From: Tethybacter castelli
GTDB lineage: Bacteria; Pseudomonadota; Gammaproteobacteria; Tethybacterales; Tethybacteraceae
Length of the DNA stretch: 64,000 bases
NCBI GenBank assembly: GCA_036679665.1
Contig: JAZHEJ010000039.1
Coordinates: 1-64,000 of the forward strand
Reading direction: 5' to 3'
The notes beneath the pieces were generated by a model. It was not told where the DNA came from and ran no database searches. It saw only the letters and a list, made by a program, of their open reading frames with translations. Below are positions 1-9,096 of the stretch, in pieces; the stretch's first letter is position 1, and every line of letters begins with the position of its first letter. The translations under genes and the position numbers were made by a program.

Positions 1-77
1 ATGCAAACAGTGCGCGCGACCACGATCAAATGTTTCGACATATTCTTCTTGCAGCGCGTACAGATCTTGGCTTTGCT
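1..77. repeat. Exact 77-bp direct repeat, copy 1 (contig-end artefact likely)
   Basis: Positions 1-77 are identical to 351-427 and diverge at the next base (A against G). The copy starts exactly at the window start, and in the narJ frame it is out of phase with the original. A perfect 77-bp match fits a de Bruijn assembler using k=77 that ended a contig on a repeated k-mer. This is inferred from the sequence only. Confidence 0.85.
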
Positions 78-575
78 AGCGGACAGTACTTTGATGGCAT
101 CGAATACGGCGGTATAAGGTGATTTGCGTTGTTGTAGCTTCGTCCCTATCATCGCGATTACGTCAATCGCTTCACCTAACAGGTCGCTAGCTTCCTGAAA
201 GGGGCAATTGGATAAATATTCCATGAACAACGGTAGATAATCGGGTAATTCTGCCGTGTCCATATACAGACCTTTGCTGGCGTAAGTTTCCATTAGAGCC
301 ACCATGGCCTGACCGCGATCGCGGGATTCACCGTGTATATGTTCAAACAAATGCAAACAGTGCGCGCGACCACGATCAAATGTTTCGACATATTCTTCTT
401 GCAGCGCGTACAGATCTTGGCTTTGCTGGTGACGAAGAAACTGTTCAATACGCACCAAAGACTTCTTTGGCAACACTTTCTCATCGCGGAGCGACGCAAT
501 CAACTCTTCCGTAGCCGCATAAACACTTCCTTCAGGGTAGGTCAGTAACAAACCCAATATTTTGAAAGTCTTCAT
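1..575 (-). CDS. narJ: Nitrate reductase molybdenum cofactor assembly chaperone NarJ, partial and chimeric at the window edge
   Basis: NarJ is the cytoplasmic chaperone that inserts the molybdenum cofactor into NarG before NarGH docks on NarI. The ATG at 575 lies in an ATGA overlap with the narH stop. The product opens MKTFKILGLLLTYPEGS and continues with the helical TorD-like fold, including the RGRAHCLHLFEHIHGESRDRG stretch typical of NarJ. About 166 residues (575 down to 78) look genuine, against roughly 230 for the family. Positions 1-77 are an exact copy of 351-427 read in a different frame, so the last 25 residues are an assembly product. The rest of narJ, and narI, should lie elsewhere in the assembly. 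Confidence 0.85.
   Translation of the reverse strand, partial: MKTFKILGLLLTYPEGSVYAATEELIASLRDEKVLPKKSLVRIEQFLRHQQSQDLYALQEEYVETFDRGRAHCLHLFEHIHGESRDRGQAMVALMETYASKGLYMDTAELPDYLPLFMEYLSNCPFQEASDLLGEAIDVIAMIGTKLQQRKSPYTAVFDAIKVLSASKAKICTRCKKNMSKHLIVVARTVC
351..427. repeat. Exact 77-bp direct repeat, copy 2 (native narJ position)
   Basis: This copy lies in the correct narJ reading frame and is preceded and followed by plausible NarJ sequence, so it is probably the native locus. It matches positions 1-77 base for base. Confidence 0.85.
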
Positions 576-2149
576 GTGCTACGTTTGGCGTTTTCTGATC
601 CGGATCGACCAGTTCGCCCGCTCATCGTGATGGGAAATGTGTTTTCTCCAAACAAACTCGTTTTGGTTTGTCCACCAGAACAGCCATTGCCGAAACTGAA
701 TCCACAAGATGAGCGCACGTCAAATGCGAGCTCGTTGTCGAACGGGGTTTCGCCGGCATATTCTTTATGGTTGGTTGGAATAATAAAGCGGTCTTCATAG
801 CTAGCTAACGCTAATATTTTGTACATGTCATCAACCATCGCTTCGTTCATGCCCACTTGTTCGAGCAGTGCAATGTTTTTGGCGCCTTCCACATGTTTGC
901 CCCGCATATAACTACGCATGGCTATCATACGTTCAAGCGCATGGATGATCGGTTCTTCTTTGCCTGCGGAAAGCAAATTAGCAAGATACTTGACCGGTAT
1001 GCGTAACTTGCGGACATCCGGGATCACGCCGCTCATTTCAACTTGGTTATTTTCTGCGGCATTCTGAATCGGCGATAGCGGCGGGATGTACCATACCATC
1101 GGCAAGGTGCGATATTCAGGATGAAGTGGAAAAGCGACTTTCCAGTCCATGGCCATTTTATAGACCGGAGATTGTTGCGCCGCTTCTATCCAACTGTCAG
1201 GAACGTCGTCTTGCTTGGCCTGAGCGATTACTTGGGGATCATGCGGGTCTAGAAAAATATCACACTGAGCTTGATATAAATCCTCGGGGTCTTCCACGCT
1301 GGCAGCTTCTTTGATCCTATCGGCGTCATATAGCAGCACGCCTAAATATCGAATGCGTCCCACGCATGTTTCTGAACATACCGTCGGTTCGCCAGCTTCG
1401 ATACGCGGGTAGCAAAAAGTACATTTTTCAGACTTGCCTGATTGCCAGTTGAAGTAAATTTTTTTGTAAGGACAACCAGACACGCACATACGCCAGCCGC
1501 GACATTTGTCTTGGTCGATCAAAACTATGCCGTCTTCTTCGCGCTTGTATATAGCGCCGGAAGGGCAGGCGGCAACGCAAGTGGGGTTTAGGCAATGTTC
1601 GCACAGCCGTGGTAAATACATCATGAAAGTGTTTTCAAACTGGCCGTAGATCTCTTTTTGTACTCCTTCAAAGTTGCTGTCTTGACTACGTTGCTCGAAT
1701 TCGCCCCCCAGAATTTCTTCCCAGTTAGGTCCCCACACCGGCTTTTCCATTTTGGCGCCGGTAATCAGCGAACGTGCCCGCGCGGTTGGTAATGTTTTGG
1801 ACTCTGAAGATTTCTGAAGTCGCTCATACTCAAAGGTGAACGGTTCGTAGTAATCATCAATTTCCGGCAAATCCGGATTGGCAAAAATTTTGGCCAGCAG
1901 TCTGAATTTGCTACCCATCTTGGGAACGATGTTACCGCTTGATTTTCGTACCCAGCCACCGTTCCAAATTTTTTGATCCTCCCATTTGCGTGGATATCCT
2001 ATACCGGGTTTAGTCTCGACATTGTTGAACCAAGCATATTCAACACCCGCGCGGGAAGTCCATACATTTTTGCAAGTTACCGAACAAGTATGGCAACCGA
2101 TACACTTGTCAAGATTTAAAACTTTTCCGATTTGGGCACGTATTTTCAT
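572..2149 (-). CDS. narH: Respiratory nitrate reductase beta subunit NarH
   Basis: NarH is the iron-sulfur electron-transfer subunit of the membrane-bound nitrate reductase, passing electrons from NarI haem to NarG. It has 525 residues (E. coli about 512). The cysteine groups are all visible: CIGCHTCSVTC near residue 16, CEHCLNPTCVAACP near 184, CRGWRMCVSGCP near 217 (the Trp marks the 3Fe-4S cluster typical of NarH) and KCTFCYPRIEAGEPTVC near 240. No signal peptide is seen, consistent with a cytoplasmic-facing NarGH. It overlaps narG by one base and narJ by four, so the genes are translationally coupled. Confidence 0.97.
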   Translation of the reverse strand: MKIRAQIGKVLNLDKCIGCHTCSVTCKNVWTSRAGVEYAWFNNVETKPGIGYPRKWEDQKIWNGGWVRKSSGNIVPKMGSKFRLLAKIFANPDLPEIDDYYEPFTFEYERLQKSSESKTLPTARARSLITGAKMEKPVWGPNWEEILGGEFEQRSQDSNFEGVQKEIYGQFENTFMMYLPRLCEHCLNPTCVAACPSGAIYKREEDGIVLIDQDKCRGWRMCVSGCPYKKIYFNWQSGKSEKCTFCYPRIEAGEPTVCSETCVGRIRYLGVLLYDADRIKEAASVEDPEDLYQAQCDIFLDPHDPQVIAQAKQDDVPDSWIEAAQQSPVYKMAMDWKVAFPLHPEYRTLPMVWYIPPLSPIQNAAENNQVEMSGVIPDVRKLRIPVKYLANLLSAGKEEPIIHALERMIAMRSYMRGKHVEGAKNIALLEQVGMNEAMVDDMYKILALASYEDRFIIPTNHKEYAGETPFDNELAFDVRSSCGFSFGNGCSGGQTKTSLFGENTFPITMSGRTGRSGSENAKRST

Positions 2150-5100
2150 TATGCTACTTTCTCATGGCTAAGATTTTCTTCGTGGTTATCCAACCAGTCC
2201 AGATGTTCCATTTTGCGAACAATGACAAACTCATCCCGATTGGAACCCACGGTTCCGTAGTAGTTAAAACCGTAAGAAAACTGTGCATAGCCACCGATCA
2301 TGTGGGTAGGCTTTAACACGGCACGAGTTACCGAGTTATGAATACCGCCACGTAAACCGGTAGTCGGCGCGCCTGGGGTATTGATGATTTTTTCTTGGGC
2401 ATGGTACATCATGCTCAACCCTTCGGGCACGCGTTGCGATATTATGGCTCTAGCGGAAATCGCGCCGTTAGAATTGTAAAGCTCAATCCAGTCGTTATCT
2501 TTGACGTCAATTTTTTTGGCATCAATTTCACTTAACCATACCACCGGGCCGCCACGGCTCAAAGTAAGCATGAGCAGGTTTTCCGAGTAAGTGCTGTGAA
2601 TGCCCCACTTTTGGTGAGGAGTGATCCAATTGAGAACCACCTGCTTTGCGCCCTTGCCATGTAACTCGATTACCGGAGCCACCGTCTTAGTGTTGATGGG
2701 CGGTTTATAGACACAAAGCGCTTCACCGAACGCGCGCATCCATTCATGGTCTAAAAAGAACTGTTGGCGACCGGTCAGCGTACGCCAAGGAATCAGTTCG
2801 TGGACATTGGTATAACCAGCGTTATAGCTGACATGAGCGTCTTCTAATCCGCTCCAGGTTGGTGAGGAAATAATTTTTCTAGGTTGCGCCTGTAAGTCGC
2901 GAAAACGAATTTGTTCATCCTGCTTTGGTCGGGCCAAATGGGTATGATCACGTCCGGTAATTTTGCTCAATGATTCCCAAGCTTTGACCGCGACATTACC
3001 GTTGGTTTCAGGAGCTAGCGAAAGAATTACTTCAGAGGCGTCAATGTCGGTTTCGATTTTAGGCAATCCATGAGATACGCCTTCATCGGTTACGGTTTGA
3101 TTTAATTCACCTAAGAATTTCACCTCCTCTTCAGTTTTCCAAGCCAAGCCTTTTGAACCATTGCCAATTTTGGTCAACAATGGCCCAAGAGAAGTGAATT
3201 TTTTGTAGGTGTTAGGGTAGTCGCGTTCCACTTCTAGCAAAGCTGGCATGGTCTTGCCCGGGATGGCATCAACTTGGCCTTTATTCCACTCTTCAACAGC
3301 TAGCGGCTGCGCTAGTTCGGCCGGTGTGTCGTGAAGAATGGGCAAAACGATCACATCTTTTTCGGTACCCAAATGTCCTTCACATAATTTACTGAATACT
3401 TTAGCTATCTCTTTATAAATTGCCCAGTCGCTACGCGATTCCCAAGCCGGGTCAACCGCAAGGGAAAGCGGGTGAATAAACGGGTGCATATCAGAAGTGT
3501 TCAAATCGTTCTTTTCATACCAAGTTGCCGATGGCAGAACGATATCGGAATACATGCAAGTGGTGGACATTCGAAAGTCCAGCGTAACCAGCAAGTCCAG
3601 TTTTCCTTCCGGCGCTTGTTCATGCCAAACAACCTCTTTAGGTTTTTGTTCGCCAAGTTCACTTATATCCTTGCCAAGCACGCCGTTTTGTGTTCCAAGC
3701 AGGTGCTTGAGCATATATTCATGTCCCTTGCCGGAGGAACCGAGCAAATTTGAACGCCAAACAAACAAGTTGCGCGGGAAATTACGCGGATCATCCGGGT
3801 CTTCGCAGGAAAAGCGCAATGATTTGTCTTTGAGGCGATCGACTATATAGTCCTTGGTCGGCTTACCGGATTCTTCAGCTAATTTGGATAGTTGCAACGG
3901 ATTTTCTTCAAGCTGTGGCGCTGAAGGTAGCCAGCCCATACGCTCAGCGCGGACATTGCAGTCGATTAAAGAATAATCCTGCCATTTTTCAGAATCAGCC
4001 AGCGGAGATAGTATTTCTTTTACTTCCAGTTTTTCATAACGCCACTGATCAGAATGGTTATAAAAAAAACTGGTTGAATTCATGTGCCTAGGAGGGCGGT
4101 GCCAATCCAGTCCGAAGGCAAGGGGCAACCAACCGGTTTGCGGGCGCAATTTTTCTTGTCCGACATAATGGGCCCAACCTCCGCCGGATTTGCCGATACA
4201 ACCGCACATCATAAGCAAATTGATGATGCCGCGATACACCATGTCCATGTGATACCAGTGGTTGATCGCCGCGCCTAATATGATCATTGAACGGCCTTTG
4301 GTTTTTAATGCATTGTCGGCAAATTCACGGGCGATGCGGATGACTTGGTTTGCCGGTATGCCAGTTATCTTTTCTTGCCACGCTGGGGTGTAAGGAATGT
4401 CGTCGTGTAAAGAAGTTGCGACATTTTCTCCGCCTAAACCGCGGTCAATCCCGTAATTTGCCGCCATCAGATCAAAGACGGTGGCTACTGCCGCTGAACT
4501 TCCGTCTGCTAACTTGATTTTCCGAATCGGGACATTACGCGGCAGTACACTTTCATGATCGGTGTGCGCAAAAATTGGTTGTTCATTTACCAAGTTGCCG
4601 AAGTAGGGAAACAGTACCGATACGACATCGTCAGATTTTTTAATCATAGATGTCAAAGGGTTGATTGGCGAGCCATCCGCGGCATTTTTTGATTCCAAAT
4701 TCCATTTGCCACTGCTATCCCAGCGTGAACCGATCGTACCGTTAGGTGCCACCAGACTGTCGGTGTCTTTGTCAAAAACAACGCCTGTCCATTCAGAATT
4801 TTTTTGATCCAAGCTTGCTTGGTTGGGTAAATCCGCGGCTCGTAATGTACGTCCCGGAATGTATTGGCCAGCTTTCTCATCCAACAAAACCAAAAAAGGC
4901 ATATCGGTATATTTGCTGCAATAGTCATTGAAATAATCATGGGACTTATCCAAATGAAATTCCTTCATGACCGTATGACACAGCGCCATCGCCAATGCGG
5001 CATCGGTACCTTGGCGTACCGGTAGCCATTCGTCGGTTAATTTGGCCACTTCGCTGTAGTCTGGAGTGACGGAAACAGTTTTGGTTCCTTTGTAACGGAC

Positions 5101-5913
5101 TTCGGTAAAAAAGTGCGCATCAGGGGTGCGGGTCTGAGGTACGTTCGAACCCCAAGCGATCAGGTAGCCGGAGTTATACCAGTCAGCACTTTCTGGAACA
5201 TCAGTTTGTTCACCCCAAGTTTGAGGAGAGCTAGGGGGCAAGTCGCAATACCAGTCATAAAAACTTAGACTGGTGCCGCCGATCAAAGACAGATAACGGC
5301 TGCCGGCCGCGTAGGAAACCATTGACATCGCAGGAATAGGTGAAAAACCAACCACCCGGTCCGGCCCGAATTTTTTAGCGGTATACACATTTGCCGCGGC
5401 AATAATTTCATTGACTTCTTCCCAGTTCGCTCGCACCATCCCGCCGTGGCCGCGCACTTGCTTGTAAGTTTGCGCTTTGGTTTGATCAGCGACGATAGAT
5501 TCCCATGCGTTGACCGGATCAGTATGAGTTTTGCCAGCTTCGCGCCACAGCTTCAAAAGCTTGCTGCGGATCATCGGATATTTCAACCGTGCGGCACTGT
5601 ACAAGTACCAACTGTAGCTTGCTCCACGCGCGCATCCGCGCGGTTCATGATTGGGCAGATCAGGCCGCGTGCGCGGATAATCAGTATATTGTGTCTCCCA
5701 AGTGACCAGCCCGTTTTTTACATAAATTTTCCAGCTACAAGAACCAGTGCAGTTAACTCCGTGCGTGGATCGAACCACTTTATCGTGAGCCCAGCGATTG
5801 CGATAGGCGCGTTCCCAATCGCGGTTTTCATTAGTGGTGATGCCATGACCGTCAGAATTTTTTATCGAAGCCTTTCGAGTAAAAAAGGTTAGCCTGTCGA
5901 TAATGTGACTCAT
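2149..5913 (-). CDS. narG: Respiratory nitrate reductase alpha subunit NarG
   Basis: NarG is the catalytic molybdo-bis-MGD subunit reducing nitrate to nitrite on the cytoplasmic side of the membrane. It has 1254 residues, close to the usual 1240-1250. His51, Cys55, Cys59 and Cys94 match the ligands of the FS0 4Fe-4S cluster, in HGVNCTGSC and EPRGCARGASYSWYLYS. The segment YDWYCDLPP carries the expected Asp ligand to molybdenum, followed by PQTWGEQTDVPESADW. No twin-arginine signal peptide is present; family members keep only a vestige at this end. It is downstream of narK2 with a 6-nt gap and is followed by narH and narJ, the standard nar operon order. Confidence 0.98.
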   Translation of the reverse strand: MSHIIDRLTFFTRKASIKNSDGHGITTNENRDWERAYRNRWAHDKVVRSTHGVNCTGSCSWKIYVKNGLVTWETQYTDYPRTRPDLPNHEPRGCARGASYSWYLYSAARLKYPMIRSKLLKLWREAGKTHTDPVNAWESIVADQTKAQTYKQVRGHGGMVRANWEEVNEIIAAANVYTAKKFGPDRVVGFSPIPAMSMVSYAAGSRYLSLIGGTSLSFYDWYCDLPPSSPQTWGEQTDVPESADWYNSGYLIAWGSNVPQTRTPDAHFFTEVRYKGTKTVSVTPDYSEVAKLTDEWLPVRQGTDAALAMALCHTVMKEFHLDKSHDYFNDYCSKYTDMPFLVLLDEKAGQYIPGRTLRAADLPNQASLDQKNSEWTGVVFDKDTDSLVAPNGTIGSRWDSSGKWNLESKNAADGSPINPLTSMIKKSDDVVSVLFPYFGNLVNEQPIFAHTDHESVLPRNVPIRKIKLADGSSAAVATVFDLMAANYGIDRGLGGENVATSLHDDIPYTPAWQEKITGIPANQVIRIAREFADNALKTKGRSMIILGAAINHWYHMDMVYRGIINLLMMCGCIGKSGGGWAHYVGQEKLRPQTGWLPLAFGLDWHRPPRHMNSTSFFYNHSDQWRYEKLEVKEILSPLADSEKWQDYSLIDCNVRAERMGWLPSAPQLEENPLQLSKLAEESGKPTKDYIVDRLKDKSLRFSCEDPDDPRNFPRNLFVWRSNLLGSSGKGHEYMLKHLLGTQNGVLGKDISELGEQKPKEVVWHEQAPEGKLDLLVTLDFRMSTTCMYSDIVLPSATWYEKNDLNTSDMHPFIHPLSLAVDPAWESRSDWAIYKEIAKVFSKLCEGHLGTEKDVIVLPILHDTPAELAQPLAVEEWNKGQVDAIPGKTMPALLEVERDYPNTYKKFTSLGPLLTKIGNGSKGLAWKTEEEVKFLGELNQTVTDEGVSHGLPKIETDIDASEVILSLAPETNGNVAVKAWESLSKITGRDHTHLARPKQDEQIRFRDLQAQPRKIISSPTWSGLEDAHVSYNAGYTNVHELIPWRTLTGRQQFFLDHEWMRAFGEALCVYKPPINTKTVAPVIELHGKGAKQVVLNWITPHQKWGIHSTYSENLLMLTLSRGGPVVWLSEIDAKKIDVKDNDWIELYNSNGAISARAIISQRVPEGLSMMYHAQEKIINTPGAPTTGLRGGIHNSVTRAVLKPTHMIGGYAQFSYGFNYYGTVGSNRDEFVIVRKMEHLDWLDNHEENLSHEKVA

Positions 5914-5919
5914 GATCCT

Positions 5920-7533
5920 TTAAGGGTTTATAACATATGCGTTTTTACGCAGGTAAAACCACCAGTTAATACAGATGCAAATAGCGTAAAAAGCGGCGAA
6001 GCCGTAAAGAGCATATTCCGGGGTGGCGTTTTTGATCTCTTCGCCGAATACTTGAGGAATAATAAATGCACCGTATGCCGCTACGGCCGATGTCCAGCCT
6101 AATACCGGTCCGGTTTGTTCTTTATCGAACACGATGGCGATGGTGCGAAAAGTCGACCCGTTGCCGATCCCGGTTGCGGCAAATAAAATCAAAAACAATA
6201 TCAGAAACGGCACAAAGTATTCTTCTGGCGTCGCCGATGCATAAGCAAGTTTCATGAAGTAGGCCACGCCGCCGGCGCAAATCAGCATGATTACCGAAAT
6301 AATCTGCGTCACTTTGGCACCTCCGATGCGATCGGAAATCATGCCGCCAATCGGACGGATCAACGCACCAATAAATGGTCCAGTCCATGCGAAAGTCAGT
6401 GCCGAAGGTCCTTCCGGATTGGGAGTGGTGTGAGTTAAAACGCCATCAACCGTCAAGTGTTGAAAACCGAATATTATTTTGATCGCCAGGCCAAAGGCTG
6501 CTGAATAACCGATAAACGAACCGAAGGTCATCGTGTATATCAAGGTCATCGCCCAAGTATGTTTATTCTTAAAGATAAGGTATTGCCGCTTGAGCGTGTT
6601 GCGGTAGCCGCTACCTAGCGGTACGATTTTCAATAGTAGCAACGTTAGCGCGATTACGGCCGGAAGCACTATCCATTTGCTCACTTCAAATCCGGAACCG
6701 TAAGCATTTTCAGGCAACATAAACCATAAACCGCACAATGCTGAAATAAATCCGGCGGCAAACATCATCAAAATAATTGAGAAAGCGCTAAGCGGATTGC
6801 CGATATCCGGCGATACATGACTAGCACGAATATTGTTCATTCCCAGCCAACCAGCGATGGCTAGCGGAGCTAAAAATATTAACCAAACAAAGCCGGCGTT
6901 GTGTATATAGGTTTCGCTACCAGCGTCGATTTTGCCGATCAGCGTACCGCTCGAATTTTGCAGAATCATCGATTCACCGCCAAAGATGCCAAAAGTCATG
7001 AACAAAGGAACAAGAATTTGCATGGTGGTGACGCCAAAATTTCCCAATCCGGCATTCATGCCTAACGAAAACCCTTGAATCTTTTTTGGAAAAAAGAAAC
7101 TGATGTTGGACATTGAGGAAGCAAAATTACCCCCGCCTATTCCCGATAACAATGCCAAAATCTGAAACTGCCACAGCGGAGTGTTGATATCCTGCAATGC
7201 CAGGCCGGTACCCACTGCCGGTATCATCAGCAAAGCGGTGGTAAAAAAGATTGTGTTGCGGCCACCGGCCAGCCTAATAAAAAAAGTACTAGGAATGCGT
7301 AAGGTCGCACCGGTCAGGCCGGCAATCGCCACCAAGGTAAACAATTCTTCATTGGCAAAGGGAAACCCTAAATTGAGCATCTGAACGGTAATGATGCCCC
7401 AGTACAACCAGACTGCAAAACCGCACAACAAGCTAGGAATGGAAATCCACAAATTACGCATTGCTATCTTTCTGCCGTATCCTTCCCACTGTTGCTCGTC
7501 TTCAGGATTCCAGTCGCGCAAGTTTTTATCCAT
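5920..7533 (-). CDS. narK2: Nitrate/nitrite transporter, NarK2 type (MFS)
   Basis: Major facilitator superfamily protein of about 537 residues with roughly 12 hydrophobic segments. The cytoplasmic N-terminus has the DWNPEDEQQWEGYGRKIA stretch typical of NarK2-type proteins. The nitrate signature motifs are visible as GIGGGNFASSMSNISFFFP and, in the second half, GTGIGNGSTFRTIAIVF. The type is usually a nitrate/nitrite antiporter feeding NarG and exporting nitrite. I chose the ATG at 7533, two bases after the narK1 stop; a TTG at 7539 is the only other upstream start. Co-transcription with narG is likely from the 6-nt gap. Confidence 0.93.
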   Translation of the reverse strand: MDKNLRDWNPEDEQQWEGYGRKIAMRNLWISIPSLLCGFAVWLYWGIITVQMLNLGFPFANEELFTLVAIAGLTGATLRIPSTFFIRLAGGRNTIFFTTALLMIPAVGTGLALQDINTPLWQFQILALLSGIGGGNFASSMSNISFFFPKKIQGFSLGMNAGLGNFGVTTMQILVPLFMTFGIFGGESMILQNSSGTLIGKIDAGSETYIHNAGFVWLIFLAPLAIAGWLGMNNIRASHVSPDIGNPLSAFSIILMMFAAGFISALCGLWFMLPENAYGSGFEVSKWIVLPAVIALTLLLLKIVPLGSGYRNTLKRQYLIFKNKHTWAMTLIYTMTFGSFIGYSAAFGLAIKIIFGFQHLTVDGVLTHTTPNPEGPSALTFAWTGPFIGALIRPIGGMISDRIGGAKVTQIISVIMLICAGGVAYFMKLAYASATPEEYFVPFLILFLILFAATGIGNGSTFRTIAIVFDKEQTGPVLGWTSAVAAYGAFIIPQVFGEEIKNATPEYALYGFAAFYAICICINWWFYLRKNAYVINP

Positions 7534-7535
7534 GA

Positions 7536-9011
7536 TCAATCAGTTGTCAAAGTTTGTTCCTTAGTTTTGCTTTTTTCCAGCATTTCTAAACTTTGTTTTT
7601 TAAGAATTTTGGCTTGCTGCTCGTAGTGCTCACTTTCTTGCGCAAGGATTTCGCTACGCTGGCGCAAGGCCGCACTTTCAATTGCCGCGATAGTTTTTTC
7701 TTCAATTCCGGCTAATTCAGGCAAGTATTGGGCGGCGCGTAATTCTGGATGCTTTTGCCTGTTCGCATATTGAATAGCAAAATGCATCCAGGTTAATGCA
7801 GTGGCAATCAAAACAGTCAATAACATAAAGCAACTTGTCCAGATTCCGATCAGGTCGTTCATGATCCCAAACGTTATAGGTAAAAAGAAGCCTCCCATAC
7901 CACCGACCAATCCGACGATACCGCCCACTGATCCAACATGATTAGGATAGTACACGGGAATATGTTTGTAGACCGCTGCTTTGCCTAACGACATAAAGAA
8001 ACCCAAGACGATAGATAGGCTGACAAACAGCCACAACGGAATCGTGATATTAAATTTGATCAGATCTTCAATACCGTCCACGGTGTAGTCAGTGGCCGGA
8101 TATGACATGACGATAGTACATATCAGACTGACAATAAATGTCCAGTACATCACGGTCCGGGCCCCGACCTTGTCGGATAACCATCCGCCGAACGCGCGAA
8201 ATACACTACCAGGCAGAGCGTAGCAGGCCGCGAGCAGGCCGGCGGTTTTCAGATCAAGATCGTAGACCCCGATGTAGTAACGCGGTAGCCACAAAGCTAA
8301 AGCGACGAATGCACCAAATACAAAGAAATAGTACAGCGAAAAACGCCAAACCTGCAGATTTTGAAGGGGCTCAAGCTGTTTGATAAACGGTACATGTTTG
8401 AGGTTTTTTTGCTTGCGATCTTGGAGCGCGGGGTCATCTTTGGTAAACAAGTAAAACAATATCGCGGTAATGAAAATCACAGCTGCGTAAACTTGTGCAA
8501 CGTTTTGCCAGACTCCGCCCATCGCGGCCAGCAAAATTGGTGCGCCAAAGTTGGTTACCGCCGCTCCGACGTTACCCGCGCCGAATATGCCAAGCGCGGT
8601 ACCTTGCTTTTCTTTCGAATACCAACTAGAAACATACGCGATGCCAACCGCAAAACTGCCTCCGGCCAGACCTACTCCTAATGCGGCGAGTAAGAATAAA
8701 GGATAGGTTGAGACGGTGGTCAAAAGCAAGACCGCAACGGAGGTAACCAGCATCTGGAGCGTATAGACCAACCGCCCGCCATATTGGTCAGTCCAGATAC
8801 CAAGAAAAATACGGCTGAGCGATCCGGTGAGTACCGGGGTGGCGACGAGAATACCAAACTGAGTATCATTCAGATCAAGTTCGCCTTTGATCTGTATGCC
8901 TATAATCGCAAATATCGTCCAGACTGCGAAACAGACTGTAAATGCTAACGTGCTAGCAGTTAATGCGCTAATCTGATCCTTGGAAGTTATTTCACCAGTT
9001 TCAGCTATCAT
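7536..9011 (-). CDS. narK1: Nitrate/nitrite transporter, NarK1 type (MFS)
   Basis: MFS transporter of 491 residues, first gene of the nar operon. The motif LAGGSFAVGIAYVSSWY and the later GNVGAAVTNFG are nitrate-signature regions of the NarK1 branch, generally a nitrate/proton symporter used for initial nitrate uptake. Transmembrane segments fill residues 20-430. A charged, glutamine-rich tail of about 60 residues (LRQRSEILAQESEHYEQQAK) extends into the cytoplasm, which is unusual in length and could be a coiled coil. Separate NarK1 and NarK2 genes contrast with the fused transporter of Paracoccus. No clear Shine-Dalgarno sequence precedes the ATG. Confidence 0.93.
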   Translation of the reverse strand: MIAETGEITSKDQISALTASTLAFTVCFAVWTIFAIIGIQIKGELDLNDTQFGILVATPVLTGSLSRIFLGIWTDQYGGRLVYTLQMLVTSVAVLLLTTVSTYPLFLLAALGVGLAGGSFAVGIAYVSSWYSKEKQGTALGIFGAGNVGAAVTNFGAPILLAAMGGVWQNVAQVYAAVIFITAILFYLFTKDDPALQDRKQKNLKHVPFIKQLEPLQNLQVWRFSLYYFFVFGAFVALALWLPRYYIGVYDLDLKTAGLLAACYALPGSVFRAFGGWLSDKVGARTVMYWTFIVSLICTIVMSYPATDYTVDGIEDLIKFNITIPLWLFVSLSIVLGFFMSLGKAAVYKHIPVYYPNHVGSVGGIVGLVGGMGGFFLPITFGIMNDLIGIWTSCFMLLTVLIATALTWMHFAIQYANRQKHPELRAAQYLPELAGIEEKTIAAIESAALRQRSEILAQESEHYEQQAKILKKQSLEMLEKSKTKEQTLTTD

Positions 9012-9044
9012 TAGTAAATAACAGTATGTTACAAATATACACTA

Positions 9045-9058
9045 TTAAAATTTTTCAA
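9045..9058 (-). promoter_or_regulatory. Candidate FNR/DNR-type box between narK1 and moeA
   Basis: On the minus strand the 14-mer TTGAAAAATTTTAA matches the FNR-family consensus TTGAT-N4-ATCAA at most half-site positions, but the second half is TTTAA instead of ATCAA. Its centre is about 41 bp from the narK1 ATG and about 45 bp from the moeA ATG, so it could serve either direction. A class II arrangement for narK1 would place the transcript start almost at the ATG, which is awkward. The nar/moe context makes anaerobic control plausible, but the site itself is weak. Confidence 0.25.
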
Positions 9059-9096
9059 TGCTAATTTGCAATTGCTGATACTTACCAGTTACTTCC

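Noticed and set aside
293..499. Minus-strand ORF sharing 25 residues with the end of the open narJ frame
   Set aside because: It is an out-of-frame shadow of native narJ. The shared residues arise because the 77-bp repeat at 1-77 falls in this frame.
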